DNA of 64,000 nucleotides, from positions 18,154,910 through 18,218,909 of the forward strand of contig NC_052621.1 in the NCBI RefSeq assembly GCF_016545825.1, read 5' to 3'. This document shows, one piece after another, positions 24,051 through 36,189 of the stretch. The stretch's first letter is position 1. The number at the start of each line of letters is the position of its first letter. Source of the stretch: Eucalyptus grandis. Lineage: Eukaryota > Streptophyta > Magnoliopsida > Myrtales > Myrtaceae. The notes below the pieces were generated by a model. That model was not told the DNA's origin, did no database searches, and saw only the letters and a program-made list of their open reading frames with translations. Made by a program: the position numbers and the translations under genes.

Positions 24051-25609
24051 GTCATGCCCCGAACCTTACCTTAGCCACGGGAATGTGAATTCCACCATGT
24101 TGCGATTAATTTGCGACGTACCAATCCTTAGTCCATTCCTTGTTGTCTCGATAGGGATCCAAATCTAGGATGTCGCACATCTATCACGCAAGGTGTAACA
24201 TCCTCGAATTCCAAGCCATGAGAATAAGGTATGAGGTTCGATCATAGGAATCAATGACATAAACCTTGAATAGACCAAGACATGGCATGTTCGGCCATGG
24301 ACTCAATCCACCCAACCAAGATCTGATTAGGGAAAATAACCAAGACCAACCATGAGGTTTACTTTAAGACGTCCAATGGACCAATTCTAATTGAAAATGG
24401 TCATTGACAAGTTTAAGAAGGCTACCCATTTAGTCGCCATCATTTGGTTAAAGTTTAGTAAATTTTGGCATGAACCTCAGTTCTCATAGAATTGTCAATC
24501 GTGTACAAATGGTCATTGACAGGTTCATGCCAAAATATAAATTTTGGCATGAACCTCAATTAGTCTTATGAATGCCTTGGATGAATTTTGGACATTAATT
24601 AATTAATGCGTGGATGAATCATTGGACAAGTCTCAAGAGGTGATTGGGGTTCTAGAATCTTCCATGATCTTTTGACTTAGTCCATCCTAATCTATTATGT
24701 GTCACATGCCATTTGCAAGAAGAAGGAGAAAACTTGCATGCCAAGTAGTTGGCAAAAATATCTATGCCTCATTTAATGATTTTGGACTTTAGTTCATTAA
24801 TGACATGGATGAATCTCCTACTTAGGTGTCCTCTAGAATCTTAGGTGAATCTTAGGTTATGATGGCCCTAGACAATGACCAACCAATTAGAAGAAGACAT
24901 TAGGCATAAAAGGGGCTTATGTGTCCCTTAGGCACCATAAGCAATAATGAGCCTAGAATAAGCCTTAGAGGATTAGCAAATAGATGGACCAATCAAAATT
25001 AAACACAAATAAGCATAGGAGCCACCTTCTGGAGACTAGATAGGCCCACTCATATTTTAGACTTAATCATGAGTTTGCAGAAAAATCTAAGAGGAAGAGG
25101 CCTATAAATAGGAGAATGCATCCTCGCATTTTTAAGAGTTAACCATTCTCTCCTTTCATCTCCCTTTCTCTCCTCTCTTTCACGTCTTCCACACCAAGCA
25201 GCTTTAGGAGCCATCCGGTCACCAAAGAAGCATCTTAGAGCTAGGTCCAAAAAGTTATAAGTAGAATTTCCTAACTCTTTGATAGGACAATGTGCTATGT
25301 GTATCGATTTTAGAATCATGTCATCGTTTGCTTGTGTTGGCTTTGTATTGTTATGCTTGTTGTGTTCTATTTGTTTGTTGTTACAGTCATGGTCTTGCAT
25401 GGATATTGAGCACACTTGGATGTCGAGGAAATGTCTCATGTGACTTTAGACGTGCACTGAGGTGGGTGCGCGACCCAAACTTGATTTCGAGACAACATCG
25501 AGACATGTTATTACTCGAGACAAGTCACGGGTCAATGCCGAAACCAGAGTGAACGGTTCCAAGTGCAGACCATGAACCCAAGTCGTATCCAACATGAGTT
25601 TAATTCAGT
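24051..25609 (+). repeat. LTR-like sequence, probably Gypsy
   Basis: A TGTCATGCCCCGAACC start-like phrase occurs at about 24051 and TGTAACATCCTCGAATTCC at 24192. A TATA box (tataaata, 25103-25110) is followed by a pyrimidine-rich leader. The same arrangement is seen at 34458-35130, suggesting one LTR family. Tandem duplication of a phrase near 24470-24550 (attttggcatgaacctca) is visible. The 3' end and target duplication were not found. Confidence 0.45.
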
Positions 25610-26330
25610 AAGACATAAGAGTCATTTATTAATGACCTACCAAAAAATCAAAAATCATATCTCTCTCCATAGAGTTTCGAAGAGTATTAATGTCTTTAGA
25701 CACCTCATATGGATATTCAGATTGTGATCTATTTCAAGCTAAAGACCTCTCATGAGATTGCAGTATTTCGTAACATAATGATTACCTTGTTTTGTTGTTG
25801 AAGCCTTCATCTTGAGTTCATATATTATTGCTGCATCTTGGACTTTTGAATAGGACTAACAATAGCCTCCCATATGTCATTGGCAGTAGGGAGAAACATG
25901 TAGTTTTTGCTGATTTCAAGTTGCATTGAGGTCCACAACCATGACATAATTGAGGAATCTTCTTCATCCGATGTCTGAAACTTGGGATCACCTTGTCCTG
26001 GACCAGTGCCTTCTAGATACTGAGCTTCCCTTTTCCTTTAAGAAATGTCCTCACAATATGTGCCCACTGAAGATAAGTTTTTCCATTTAATCGGTACTCC
26101 TTCGGCTGAAATAAAACAACAATGATAAGATTGAAAAAAAAGGCTGCAATGAAGCAACAGTAGTGAAAAGAAACAGAGACAGGAATACTAATTAGAAAAC
26201 TAGGCTTTGATACCATGTAGAAAAGAATCTGTATTTTCTCATATCTTCATTGAGTGATTACACGGTATTTAGGTGAGAAAATCAAGAATAGAGGACCTAA
26301 TCTCTGTCAGTTGCTAATTTACAGCTAACA
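25610..26330 (-). mobile_element. Ty1/Copia remnant: LTR, primer-binding site and gag
   Basis: On the minus strand a short LTR-like block runs from 26330 (TGTTAGCTGT) to 26216 (TTTTCTACA). It is followed directly by TGGTATCAAAGCC, the usual primer-binding site complementary to initiator methionine tRNA. Downstream, gag homology reads YRLNGKTYLQWAHIVRTFLK, then GTGPGQGDPKFQTS, MSWLW, TANDIWEA and YELKMKASTTKQGN, typical of Copia gag (UBN2/DUF4219 type). Stops and frameshifts break it, and it fades near 25610. No polymerase or second LTR is seen. Confidence 0.75.
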
Positions 26331-26509
26331 AAATCATTTCACATAATCAAATCAAACCAAATAATATCACATGATATCCCAAATGATTTGGGAGAGATTA
26401 TAGGAGATTTTCCAACAAATATAAACCCGTAATGTGAAATCTGGCTTAAGGAAAGGAAGAAATGGGATGGAGATGGGGAATCTAAAGCATCATATACCGG
26501 GAAGAGACG

Positions 26510-29041
26510 AAAGATTGTGGAGTCCATAAACATTTTCGCTTTGATGGAATCATCTAAAGAATGGGAGAGCGTGCCTATTAAGAACTTATAGAAGGTGCGA
26601 AATGCCACCGCAGTTTCTGTGCCCTATGGAGGCATCCATTTAAATGCGGACACAGAGACAAGACCATCCTTGAATAGATTCACCACCGACAATGAATCCG
26701 CTTGTGAAACATCCCCAGATTTTTGGCTTTCAAGACACAATGAGTACAAGGCAAGAAGGTCGGTCGAGCTTCAGTGCCTTCACGGCGAGACGATCAAAAA
26801 CGGTAGGATAGAAGCTCAAAGCCATATCGACAACCATGTTGTTTCTCTCAACCACACGATTCGAAATGCCACTGAAAAACCCCAACAACCAATGAAGGGC
26901 AAGCATCCGAAACACCGGATGACCTTGTGCTTCCCGTGAAACTGAGACAAGCCGTCGAGCAATTTGATGCTCTTGTCAATCAAACGCATCTAAGAAACGT
27001 GAATACAACATCAAAACCATGTGGCAAAGCACAGTATCATAGGAATAAATCATGCTGAAGAACTGGACCTTCAACATTGAAGCCTGCAACTCCAAAGCAA
27101 CCGCTACGGGTATTATCATATGCATAAACTCCAATCATTCCACAAGGGGTGAGAACCTGCGGCCATTGAAGCAAAAACGCTATGGCCCTCCTCAATTCCT
27201 TGTAATCCAAAGCCGAACCTCCCTCGTCGGACCCAACACCCATTGAGGCAAGTAGAGGTGTTAAAATGGGTCATAAAACCATTTATGACCCATTTAAATC
27301 TTAAATGGGTCATAAATGGGTCACTTGTTTATAACAAAAGATAGTTAAATGGGTTTCACAATTAAAGGTTTAAGATATGTGGGTCTTAAGTGGGTTTTTA
27401 AATGGGTTGGGTTGAAAACTCATTTTTAACAAAAACATTATAATTCCTCCATTCTCTCTTTAACTTTATAAAAATCGAAATTATAATTTTTTTATTTTTA
27501 TTTTCTCTTTTCTTTTTCTTCCTTTTTTTATCTTTCTTCTTTTTTTTTTCTTTCTTTTTTTCTTTCTCCTTCCTCCTTCCGGTCGTCGGCACGGCGACGG
27601 CCGACGACCGGCCAGGGCGAGCCTTGAGCTCGCCGGCGTCGGGCGAGCTCGAGCTCGACGGATGCGCGAGGCGGAGGCCTCGCCGACACCCGACGAGGCT
27701 CGAGCTCGCCCGGTGTCGGGCGAGGCTCAAGCCTCGCCGGTTCGACGAGGGGCGAGCTCAAGCTCGCCCGACACCGGCAAGCCTCGAACTCGCCGGATCG
27801 GCGAGGCTCGAGCCTCGCCGATCCGGCGAGCCTCGAGCTCGCCGACGCCGATGAGCTTGAGGCTCGCCCGTGGCCGGTCGCCGGCCGTCGTCGTGGCCGG
27901 CGGCCGGCCAAAGAAGAAGAAGAAGGAGAAGAAAAAAGAGAAAAAGAAAAAGAAAATTATATTTTAAAAATAAAATAAAAAATAATTAAAAAATTAATTT
28001 TAAAAAAAATAATTAAATTTCGATTTTTTAAATAATTATTTTAAATTTTATAAAAATTTTCCATTAAATTTATATTGTATAAAACTATTTTAGCAATACA
28101 ATTTTTTAAAAAATAATCTATATAAAAGCTTGGAAGTATTTTAATAATATAATCTTTAAAAAATATATATATGAATAAATTTTTCTAAATTTGTTAAATA
28201 TGAAAATATTTTATTAATATGAGTTGGGTCGGGTCGGGTATGAGTTGGGTCGAAAAATTTACATTAAACATAAATGGATCATAAATGGGTTAATGGGTCA
28301 ATTTAGGTCGGACCATTAATGACCCGACCCAAACCCGACCCGACCCACCCATTTAACGGCTCTAGAGGCAAGTTGAACGGGACCAAAGGGACCGAAGTGT
28401 TCAAGATCGACACATCCACCTTGCGAGTCACGATATCGTGGATTACCTGAGTGAAGAGTAGAATGTAGCTCTGCGAAGCGTGCGTCCGCTCGCTCTCGCA
28501 CAAGCGCCACAGGTGCCCCACGATCTCGGCCAACAAGCAAGGCCAAATCCTCTCCAGCTGCCTCAAGCACTCGCAAGCCATCGCCCTCGTCTGCCGGTCC
28601 GGCCCGTGATTTGGCCGATTGACGATGGCCAGCAGCAATTCGACCAGGCTCGCGACATCGCGAGCGCAACGCTCCTCCTTGAAACCGTCCACCACGGAGA
28701 CGAATATCGAGGTGGTGGACACCATCATCTGCTCCTCAAGCGCGTACGTGGCGAAGGCCGGATCGGGCGGCGACTGGACAACGGAGCGGAGGGCCTCCAC
28801 GAGGCGGCCCAGGAGGTGCGGAGGCCGCGGGCCGAAGAGGGCGTCGGCGGACTCCTCGAGGAAGACGAGGAGGGAGTGCTTGAGGGGGAGGGGGAGGTCG
28901 CGGCAGGGAGGGAGGAGATGGCGAGGTCGGCGAGGAGGCGGCGGAGGAGGCCCAGGTGTCGCGGCCATGCTGGAAGTCCTCGATCAGGGACTCCCCCTCC
29001 TGCGCGGAGAGGGGCTTCGACGGTGGCTTGTCGCCGGACAT
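26510..29041 (-). pseudogene. AP5B1: AP-5 complex subunit beta pseudogene, split by a hAT element
   Basis: The functional protein is a subunit of the AP-5 adaptor complex, which acts in late endosomal sorting. The N-terminus starts at 29041 (MSGDKPPSKPLSAQE). After two small frameshifts between about 28975 and 28880 the frame continues as LPLKHSLLVFLEESAD, then ACECLRQLERIWPCLLAEIV, SERTHASQSYILLF and TSVPLVPFNLP. There a 1.1-kb hAT element interrupts it. Beyond the element homology resumes: SALDYKELRRAIAFLL, VALELQASMLKVQFF, FRMLALHWLLGFFSG and AFRTFYKFLIGTLSHS. An in-frame TGA follows FLDAFD near 26995, and there are more frameshifts. Homology ends near 26510 (MDSTIF), so roughly the C-terminal half is absent. 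It is certainly non-functional. The family name rests on recall of conserved plant AP5B1 sequence. Confidence 0.85.
27253..28364. mobile_element. non-autonomous hAT element inside the AP5B1 pseudogene
   Basis: The ends are TAGAGGTGTTAAAATGGGT on the left and, reverse-complemented, TAGAGCCGTTAAATGGGT on the right, typical hAT termini. The target duplication is GAGGCAAG (27245-27252 and 28365-28372), 8 bp as expected for hAT. Both ends carry repeated aaatgggtca/gacccaccc phrases, and gggtcgggtcg occurs near the right end. The middle has a pyrimidine tract (27480-27575), a GC-rich core of repeated GAGCTCG and GCCTCGCC phrases (27585-27900), then a purine tract (27905-27955). No transposase is encoded; the long open frames over the core exist in all registers and are artefacts of composition. 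Confidence 0.85.
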
Positions 29042-29765
29042 GGTCGCCGCCGATGGAGGAGCTCTTTGGAACGTAGCGTCTCATCAGAGGGGGAGAGGAA
29101 GCTGTGCGCATGGAGGTTGGAGAGAGAAGGGGTGAAATCAGAGTCCGTACTGGTTCGCTATGATGGCTCTTGCTCGCGGGGAACAAAATGGCAAAAGAAG
29201 AATTTACCTTCGAATTTTGTTTTTTTATCGCGGTTAAAAAAATAATGGATTTTTATTAGATTTATTTTGGAAATAAAATATTTCTGCACATTTATCGTTA
29301 TACATTATGATAAGGAGAAAATTCGAAGTAAGAGCCTTAATTATTCTCATTTTTCAAAAAGAGATTTGAAATAAATTTATCTTCAGTAAAGGCTTGAAAT
29401 AGTCATTTACTCTTCAAAAAGAGTTTGACTCATCGATCGTCAAACTTTCATTAGCCAGCAAGCAGATGCGTCGCATATGTGTATGTTGGCAACCCGATCA
29501 GGAATATTTTCGTCCAAAGACATACTACTCGATTCATCTTCTTCTTGATTCGAGCCATGCTTGTCCTCCTTATCACCTTCTCCATCAATGTTGAAGATAG
29601 GCATGAGATAAATGCCTAGATCAAATACCTTTTGAAATCCACAATATTTCTCTCTAACATTTTACATTTCACATGCTTGCTCTCGATGTACATTGTGCGA
29701 AGGAACTTGATCTAGTTTGGATTTGATTGGATTTTTTGAGGGAAAATGAGACAAGAAGGTGAAGA

Positions 29766-30850
29766 ATGGATTCAATAAGGGAAAAGTGTTAGAAAAGTGT
29801 CAGAAAAGTCGTATGAAACATATTGCATTTATGTCAATTTAATCATAAATCTTTCAATAATGTCAATTTAATATTTCTAACTAATTTTGGTTGAATATTG
29901 TTGATGCAGAAGTTAGTCCGCCTATATGGCATGGCCAATGCTAATGTGGACAACTTCTGAAATAGTTTAATAATTTTTCGATTTTCTTTTCTTTTTCTTT
30001 TTTTTTGGGTCCTCCTCAACCAGTCATTAGACCTCGACAACTGGCCAGAGGTGAAAGCCCTCATCAGCCATTGGCAAGGCTAGCTAAAGGATGCAAGGGC
30101 AGCCTCGCGTTGAGCAGACAAGGCTCGCCCTTGCTAGATTTGACGAGGGTTGAGCCTCGCCGGCCATGGGTGAGGCTCGACCTCGCCAAATTTGGTGAGG
30201 CTGGCCAAAGGCCAACGAAGTCTTTGGCCTCTGGACCTCGGTGATAGGTTGGAGGAGGAGGAAGGAAAAAAAAAAAAAAAAAAAAAAGTATTCAAAAACT
30301 TATTAAAATTTATCTACGTCATCGTCGATTGTGCCCCATAGGCTAATTGGTGTTTACATTAGCAATATCCGACCACTATTAGCCAGAATTACTAAATCGG
30401 CCCTATGTTGAAGTGTTTATGATTGAATTTGTATCAATAAAATGTTTATAATTAAATTGATATAAATGTAATAGATTTATGACTTTTTTTACACTTTTCT
30501 TGATTCAACGAAGTCGATTAAGTCCTTCAAGGGCTATGGCAAGGAGGATGAGGTGGAGGAGCAAGCCTTCCGCAAAGCGAACTTGTAGCCGCCTCCTCGT
30601 CCTTGTCATCTCTGTCATCCTTCTCCTCGCCATGAACATCACCATCGTTGTCGGGATCCTCATTCATCAGTGCAACAACTCCAGCTCTAACGATGACTTC
30701 ATCGCTCCTATCTTCAAGCCAACCCCCTCTGCGTCTCTTAAGGCTGGGTGCAGTGTCCCTTAATACGCCGATTCCTGCTTCTCCAGCATCTTTGTCGTTG
30801 AGACCACCAATGCCACTGATCTCGGGCAGCTCTTCAAGCGTTAATTTGGG
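29766..30850 (+). pseudogene. pectin methylesterase (PME) 5' fragment
   Basis: Type I pectin methylesterases have an N-terminal membrane segment and a PMEI-like pro-domain before the catalytic domain; they modify cell-wall pectin. The fragment starts ATG GAT TCA at 29766 and is cut there by an inserted element. It resumes at 30502 with DSTKSIKSFKGYGKEDEVEE and QAFRK. A frameshift near 30585 leads to a hydrophobic segment (LLVLVISVILLLAM), then TPSASLKAGCSVP and YADSCFSSI, typical of the pro-domain start. A TAA (30761-30763) falls where CAA (Gln) is usual. Homology ends at about 30850 (LGQLFKR). The catalytic domain is absent, so this cannot be an enzyme. Confidence 0.8.
29777..30501. mobile_element. 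TIR element inserted after codon 3 of the PME fragment
   Basis: The ends are inverted repeats of roughly 100 bp (aagggaaaagtgttag on the left; aagaaaagtgtaaaaaaagt on the right, reverse-complemented). Both continue into similar phrases (catttatgtcaatttaatca and catttatatcaatttaatta). The flanks are GATTCAAT (29769-29776) and GATTCAAC (30502-30509), an 8-bp duplication with one mismatch. Removing the element and one flank rejoins the PME reading frame, which independently supports these boundaries. The interior has a T-rich tract, a GC-rich core with gaggctcgacctcgcc, and a purine/poly-A tract. No transposase is present. Confidence 0.8.
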
Positions 30851-31103
30851 CATTAGTCTCGTGCCTAACTTCAACTTTGACAAAGAAGATAATGAATAGG
30901 GACAACCATGGCTCGGATCAAGAATAAGATGAATAGGTTAGAAGAGAGAAAATAAAATGTCTTTTAGACAAAAATACCTTTATCCTTGTTAGCTAACGAA
31001 AGTTTGACCAGTCAGTGAGTCAAGTCTTATTTGAGACTGAATGACCACTTTGTGTCTGTATTTGAGATTAAGTCCACTTTAGGATCTTATTTAGAATTTT
31101 TCC

Positions 31104-31908
31104 TTTCATAATTAAATTTGTTTACGTGTCATTCAACCAACGATGAATATGTAGAAAAAAGAGGTTTACACCGGCTTGTGAATCTAATTGAAGAAAAAAA
31201 TAATATCTAAAATTACTACCCAAATTTAAATTTTCATTGAATGCAACGTCGGTGTAAAAAAATACAGGCGATTGGCCTGTAGAAGAATTCGATTATTATA
31301 TGATTATCTCTACATAGTATCGAGCAAAATGGTGAAAACATGAGTTTTTTCGTTGACCATGCATTTTTTTTTAAACGATTCCATTTATTCTGCAAAGCTT
31401 ATTTTTGAAACCCCTCCATTTTGATGTAAAGTTTTGCAGCTGACTTTCAGATTTAGCTCATTTTTTCCAGTAACCTTAAATTTGTTGAGAAAACATTTCC
31501 TAAAGTAATTTTGAAGATTGACAAAATTTATCTAGAGTGAAAAAATTGATTATGATGATAAGTATTTTTCAGGTGGAAAGTCTAATAGGATATGATCAAA
31601 CAATATCAATCAGAACCAAAGTTGTGGCTTAATTATTTCCTTCCTTATGTGTTCTATCAAACGGCAAGGAAGGAGATAATATCCTCGTGCAATGACTAGT
31701 GGCAATTGGTTGGATTTCTTGCCTTATATATAAGGAGTTTCAAATGAAAGTTTCCCATAATATCGCTCGGAGATTTATATTTCCCAAATGTTAGACTTGA
31801 GGTGAAGCATTTTTTCCAAGTTGAAGCACTTAACTTATGGAAATCTGTATGAGCAGTGTAATCTATGGGAAGCTTTATCCTCGGCGACCTTGAAACTGCT
31901 ATATGGGC
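31104..31908. other. intergenic, possible LTR sequence
   Basis: AT-rich without coding signal. The last 100 bases (aatctatgggaagctttatc, from 31859) recur just beyond the hAT element at 32804 (aatctatgggaaggtttatc), so the hAT element landed in an already repeated sequence. Confidence 0.4.
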
Positions 31909-32791
31909 TAGGGGTGATCGGTTCCCGGTTTGGTCCGGTTCCAAGGTGGAACCGGGAACCAAACCGGGAGAATCGATTCCCAATTTTGGGAACCGTGGAC
32001 CAGACCGTTTGGTCCTAGGACCAAGAACCGAACCGGACCATTGGTTCCGGTCTGGTCCGGTCCGGTCCGGTCCGGTCCAAAAGAATTGGCACTTTCTTTT
32101 TTCACTAAAGAATGACCATTCACCAAAGAATAATCATGCTCCGGACCGATCAATCAAATTCGGTTTCCGAGCAATCTAATAAAACTACTCACACATGTTT
32201 CTACGTGCAAAATATTCAAACTTCACTTGTGTGAATATCAATCATAGTTTATGTGTTTCATGCTTAATTTTAAGCATAAAACCCATGAACAACATGATTA
32301 AAGGTTGTGCTTGGCTTAGGTTTTATAGACAATCTCTCTTCTATACTTTGAATGTTTAATCGATATGAGACTTTTTAAGGCTTGAAGTGCCTTGTCGTTT
32401 GCAAGTGCGGGAGCAAGAGAGAGTGTGAGCATGAGGAGAGTTTTTTCTATAAATAAAGAGTAACAACAAGAGTTTTGGTGGTCTATTGGCCACATAAGTG
32501 GTTTACCTCAATTACAATTCCGATTGCAATAAGTTTCATATATAATATTCATATATTATACGTGTTTATATATTATATGAATATAAATTATATATAAAAA
32601 AATTTAGTCCCGTCCGGTGGGTCCGATCGGTCCGGTTCCCACCTTGGAACCAGGAACCGGACCAACCGGCTGCCGGTTCCAAGATTAGGAACCGGGAACC
32701 AGACCGCCGATCGTGGGAACCGCCCAAAACCGGCCGGTCCGGTCCGGTTCGGTCCAATCCCGGTTCGGGCGGTTTCCGTTGCACACTCCTA
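31909..32791. mobile_element. non-autonomous hAT element
   Basis: Termini are TAGGGGTGATCGGTTCCCGG and, reverse-complemented on the right, TAGGAGTGTGCAACGG. The 8-bp target duplication ATATGGGC is perfect (31901-31908 and 32792-32799). Both ends are rich in ggtccggtccgg and ggaaccggg repeats in inverted orientation. The interior is AT-rich with a palindromic stretch of tataatattcatat type near 32540-32595. There is no transposase. Confidence 0.9.
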
Positions 32792-32799
32792 ATATGGGC

Positions 32800-33863
32800 A
32801 ACAGAATCTATGGGAAGGTTTATCCTTGACGACCTTGAAGTAATAAGATCTTCTAAGTAAGATCCAAGCCGATGAATAGACTGGCTAGATAATCTTCCTA
32901 GAAATATGTCCAATGTTCAGCATGGACAAGGAGGAGTGTCAAAGGAGGTCTCGAAGTTGGCAGGATTAACGCAATATGAGAGAATCAAAGCTTTTAATTC
33001 TAAAGTCTAAAGAGTGTTTTCAATCAAATATGTTCATCTCGGTGAGCAAAACTGTGTAATCATTTAGAGATTGAGAGTGTGTGAGGAGTTATTGACATGA
33101 GTTTAAGTATTTATTACTTAGATCTTACAACCTATGATTGATTCTTAATAGTGGAATCTAGCCAATAAGCTGTCAGAGCGGAAAAGTAGACGTAAACTTA
33201 TAAAGGTCAAACGACTATAATCTTTTGTGTGCAATTTTCTTTCCGTTACTCTTTTTATTTTAATTGTAATAGAATTACACGCAGGTAAGATCTCTGACCA
33301 CTACACTCTCTATCACCAGGAATTGTTTTGTTGCAATATTAGTTTAAATTCTTTTAATTTCCATAATATCACCAATTCACCTCACTCTAGATGATAGATC
33401 TAGCCATAACAAAATTTACGTATAGAGAAAAAAGATTGGACAAATAAAATTTTAAAAGATGAAAATCCTAGATCAATCTAGAGAGGGGGGAAGACACAAC
33501 TCGGGCGACCACCGCACAAAAGCCGATGCAGTTCAAGGAGTGTGACCGCCATGATGATTGGACCTAATGCAAATTTGTGATCACCGATTCACAAGAGAGA
33601 GAAATAATCCTAAGTGACCATGGCAAAGGCAGTCACCCGAGAGCCGACGATCACCTATTACATAAATGATCACTCCTAATTCGTGCAATCTATATGCTTT
33701 TCTTCATTCTGTCTCTATTTTCTTTTACATATTTTATAATTTTTTTAATCTATTCAAGCAAGATAACATATTCTCAATGCTATTAAATAATAGGATAATA
33801 TCACCCATGATCTTTTTATAATTACTCAATATTGAAAATTATTCCTAAATCTTTTGTGTCTAA
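32800..33863. other. probable Copia-type LTR sequence, no gene
   Basis: At 33170-33290 the phrase caataagctgtcagagcgg followed by cttttgtgtgcaattttc resembles the 3' part of SIRE-type Copia LTRs. The remainder, including a GC-richer stretch at 33480-33660, shows no recognisable gene. Confidence 0.35.
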
Positions 33864-35806
33864 GGCTCCATTCATTTCACATAAAATAACTTCCAGAAAA
33901 TGTTTTTCGAAATTTCGAGCATTTGTCTCATGGAAAATGAATTAGTCGAGGAAAACTTTTTCTGTTATGGAAAAGACACCTTCAAAAGTAGGGAAAATAT
34001 TTTCCATTTCTAAAAAATGAAAATTAATTTCCATAATTTCTACTTCACATTCTTTCACCAAACACATTCTTATTTTATTTTTATGTTTTTTGTTTTAAAA
34101 AATTGATTTTTGTTTTTTTTATTTTATTTTCTTCCCGTTTCTTTTTCTTCTTCCTTGGCTGGTCGCCGACCAACTCCAACCTCTCCTAAGGCCAAATTCA
34201 GTGAGGGCAAGGCTCGAGGTTGTTGGATCTCGGCAAGCTACAAGCTCCCTAGCTTGGCAGAGCTCATGGCTTGCCAAGATCGAGTTGGTGCAAGGTCAAT
34301 GAGCTCTAGCTCGCATGGATCAGATCGACGAGCTCGAGGGTTGCCCAATTCAAGTGAGTCCGAGCTCCGTCGAGGTTGGCGAGCTCGTGGCTCACCAAAT
34401 TCAGTGACCTCAAGCTCTGCCGAGGCCAACAAGCTCTCAACTCGCCTAGATTGGCCGTGTAACATGCACAATTCTTGCCCACGAGATGGGGCCATCGACT
34501 TAACTATGCTAGGTAAGTTTGACCATGAATTAACCCAACCAAGGGTGATTCGGCTACAAACCTCAATTCAAATGGGACAATCGATCGTGGATGAAGATGA
34601 GAAACTCTCAATTGACCCCGTTAGCGCTTCCAATGGTCTATTTCTCATGTTTGCTACATTCTTTTAAAAAGAACAAAATAGAAGATTCTAGAGATTGGCT
34701 TGATTTGGAGAGCAAGTTTTGATAAGAAGCATGTGAGTAAACTTAAGTTTCATGATAACCGAAATCTAAGCATTTAATGAGAATAGATGAATCACCCCCT
34801 TAGGTGGCTATGGCCATCAATTGCACAAAGATTTGGTCATGATGGCATTAGGATTGGCTTGGAGAACAATTAGCACATTTTCTTTGAAAGTTAGTTCATA
34901 AGTGAAGAGAAGTGGCTAGAGAACTCTAGTAGTTGCGCCTTGAAGAACAAGTTAGTGAAGATATGGTCATCATCATAAACGATTTAGCTTGGGGAGGAAG
35001 TTAATGAAGATGTGGTCATCATTGCCATGAGATTTTCTTTGGAGATTATGTAGGTTTGGCCTATAAATAGGGAGCCACCTCCTTCATTCTAACTAACCCT
35101 TGCAAACTTCTTCCTCTCTTGCCTTGCATGTTTCCCCTCTCCCTTTTCTCGGCCTCATGCACGCCCACCCTCACCGAACTGCCTCTCTAGCTCTTGAGGT
35201 TCACCAAGGTAAGTGGAATCTCTAATCGTTGGCTAGGGGGATGCACTACATTGTTGGGTTTGGGCTATGAACATGATAGTCATGTCATTGCATGAGTAAT
35301 TGGATTCTCGAACCCTTGGCTAAGGCGTTATGATATGTTGTTTGAGCTAGTTCTATTCTTAACCGTGCTTGTGTGTTTTGGTTATTCTATGACTTGTTCT
35401 TATAAAAAAATTTATGGTTTGCTCATGATTATGGATCCACAAGTGGAAGCACTCCTTAGGCTATGGACAGGTCTCACTTGGCCTTGGGTCGGCGTTGAGG
35501 CATGACGAAGTGAACCCCGCTGGGCCTTCGATCAATAGTTAGGCATGTTCCGAGCCTCACTTGGCGGAGGGCCGGCACCTAAATAGGTCACACAAACCTT
35601 GTGTCTTGCCCGCATAGTATGTAGTTATGGTATTGTGGAATATGACAACACAAGCTTGTATGAGCATGCCAGCAGGCCTTGTATGCGCGGGCTAAGAGGA
35701 AAAATGATAAATCGACTTTTGTGTTATACAATGCATATTACTAAATGAAAGATAAGACTCGTTGTCGCATAGTGTTGGTAGTGATGCCTCATTCATGAGA
35801 GCGGGA

Positions 35807-35922
35807 TGCCTGGTGCATTCCGGATGCCTGGTGGATTTTGGATGCCCGACGGATTCTGAATGCCCAGTGGATTTTGAATGCTCAATGGATTTCGAATGCT
35901 CGGTAGATTCCGAATGAATCAT
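35807..35922. repeat. 18-bp tandem repeat, about six copies
   Basis: Diverged copies of gatgcctggtggattttg with drift to gaatgctcaatggatttc. On the minus strand the period gives a six-residue repeat of the type HSKSTE, which explains a misleading open frame. Confidence 0.8.
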
Positions 35923-36189
35923 AGGAATGATTAGGTTGATGAATGAACTTCTTTGTGCATGCTTCCATGTGTGTTGTTTAGTGAATTCGTTTGAAGTAGA
36001 GCATGCATTGACGGTAAGTTGAAATGGTTCACATGCATATGATGCCTGGCTTGATAGCCGGTTGCCCTGGTTAAGCTAGGAAGCCCTTAAAAGTATGGGA
36101 TGCCTGGCCAAATGCCCAGCTACAAGATGGAAGCTTATGATAATATGGGAAGAACCGTTAAGACAGTTAACGAATCTTTTATATGTGTT

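Larger units (their letters stand above)
29314..31103. mobile_element. Mutator-like element carrying a gene fragment (Pack-MULE)
   Basis: The left end (ggagaaaattcgaagtaagag) and the reverse complement of the right end (ggaaaaattctaaataagat) match over about 150 bp. Shared inner phrases include gtcaaactttcattagc and gtcaaactttcgttagc. The ends also resemble those of the element at 37563-39082. Inside lies the 5' part of a pectin methylesterase gene, which fits the Pack-MULE pattern of captured gene pieces. No clean 9-bp target duplication is visible, so exact ends are uncertain. Confidence 0.65.

Noticed and set aside
24051..24200. Two adjacent LTR starts as evidence of a complete element
   Set aside because: No paired end, primer-binding site or coding region could be tied to either start.
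27398..27967. Several long open frames on both strands rich in Ala, Arg, Pro and Ser
   Set aside because: They coincide with the GC-rich core and purine/pyrimidine tracts of the hAT element and are open in many registers at once, which is a composition effect.
28480..29245. Plus-strand open frames of about 200 codons
   Set aside because: They are antisense shadows of the AP5B1 first exon, whose minus-strand translation carries the recognisable homology.
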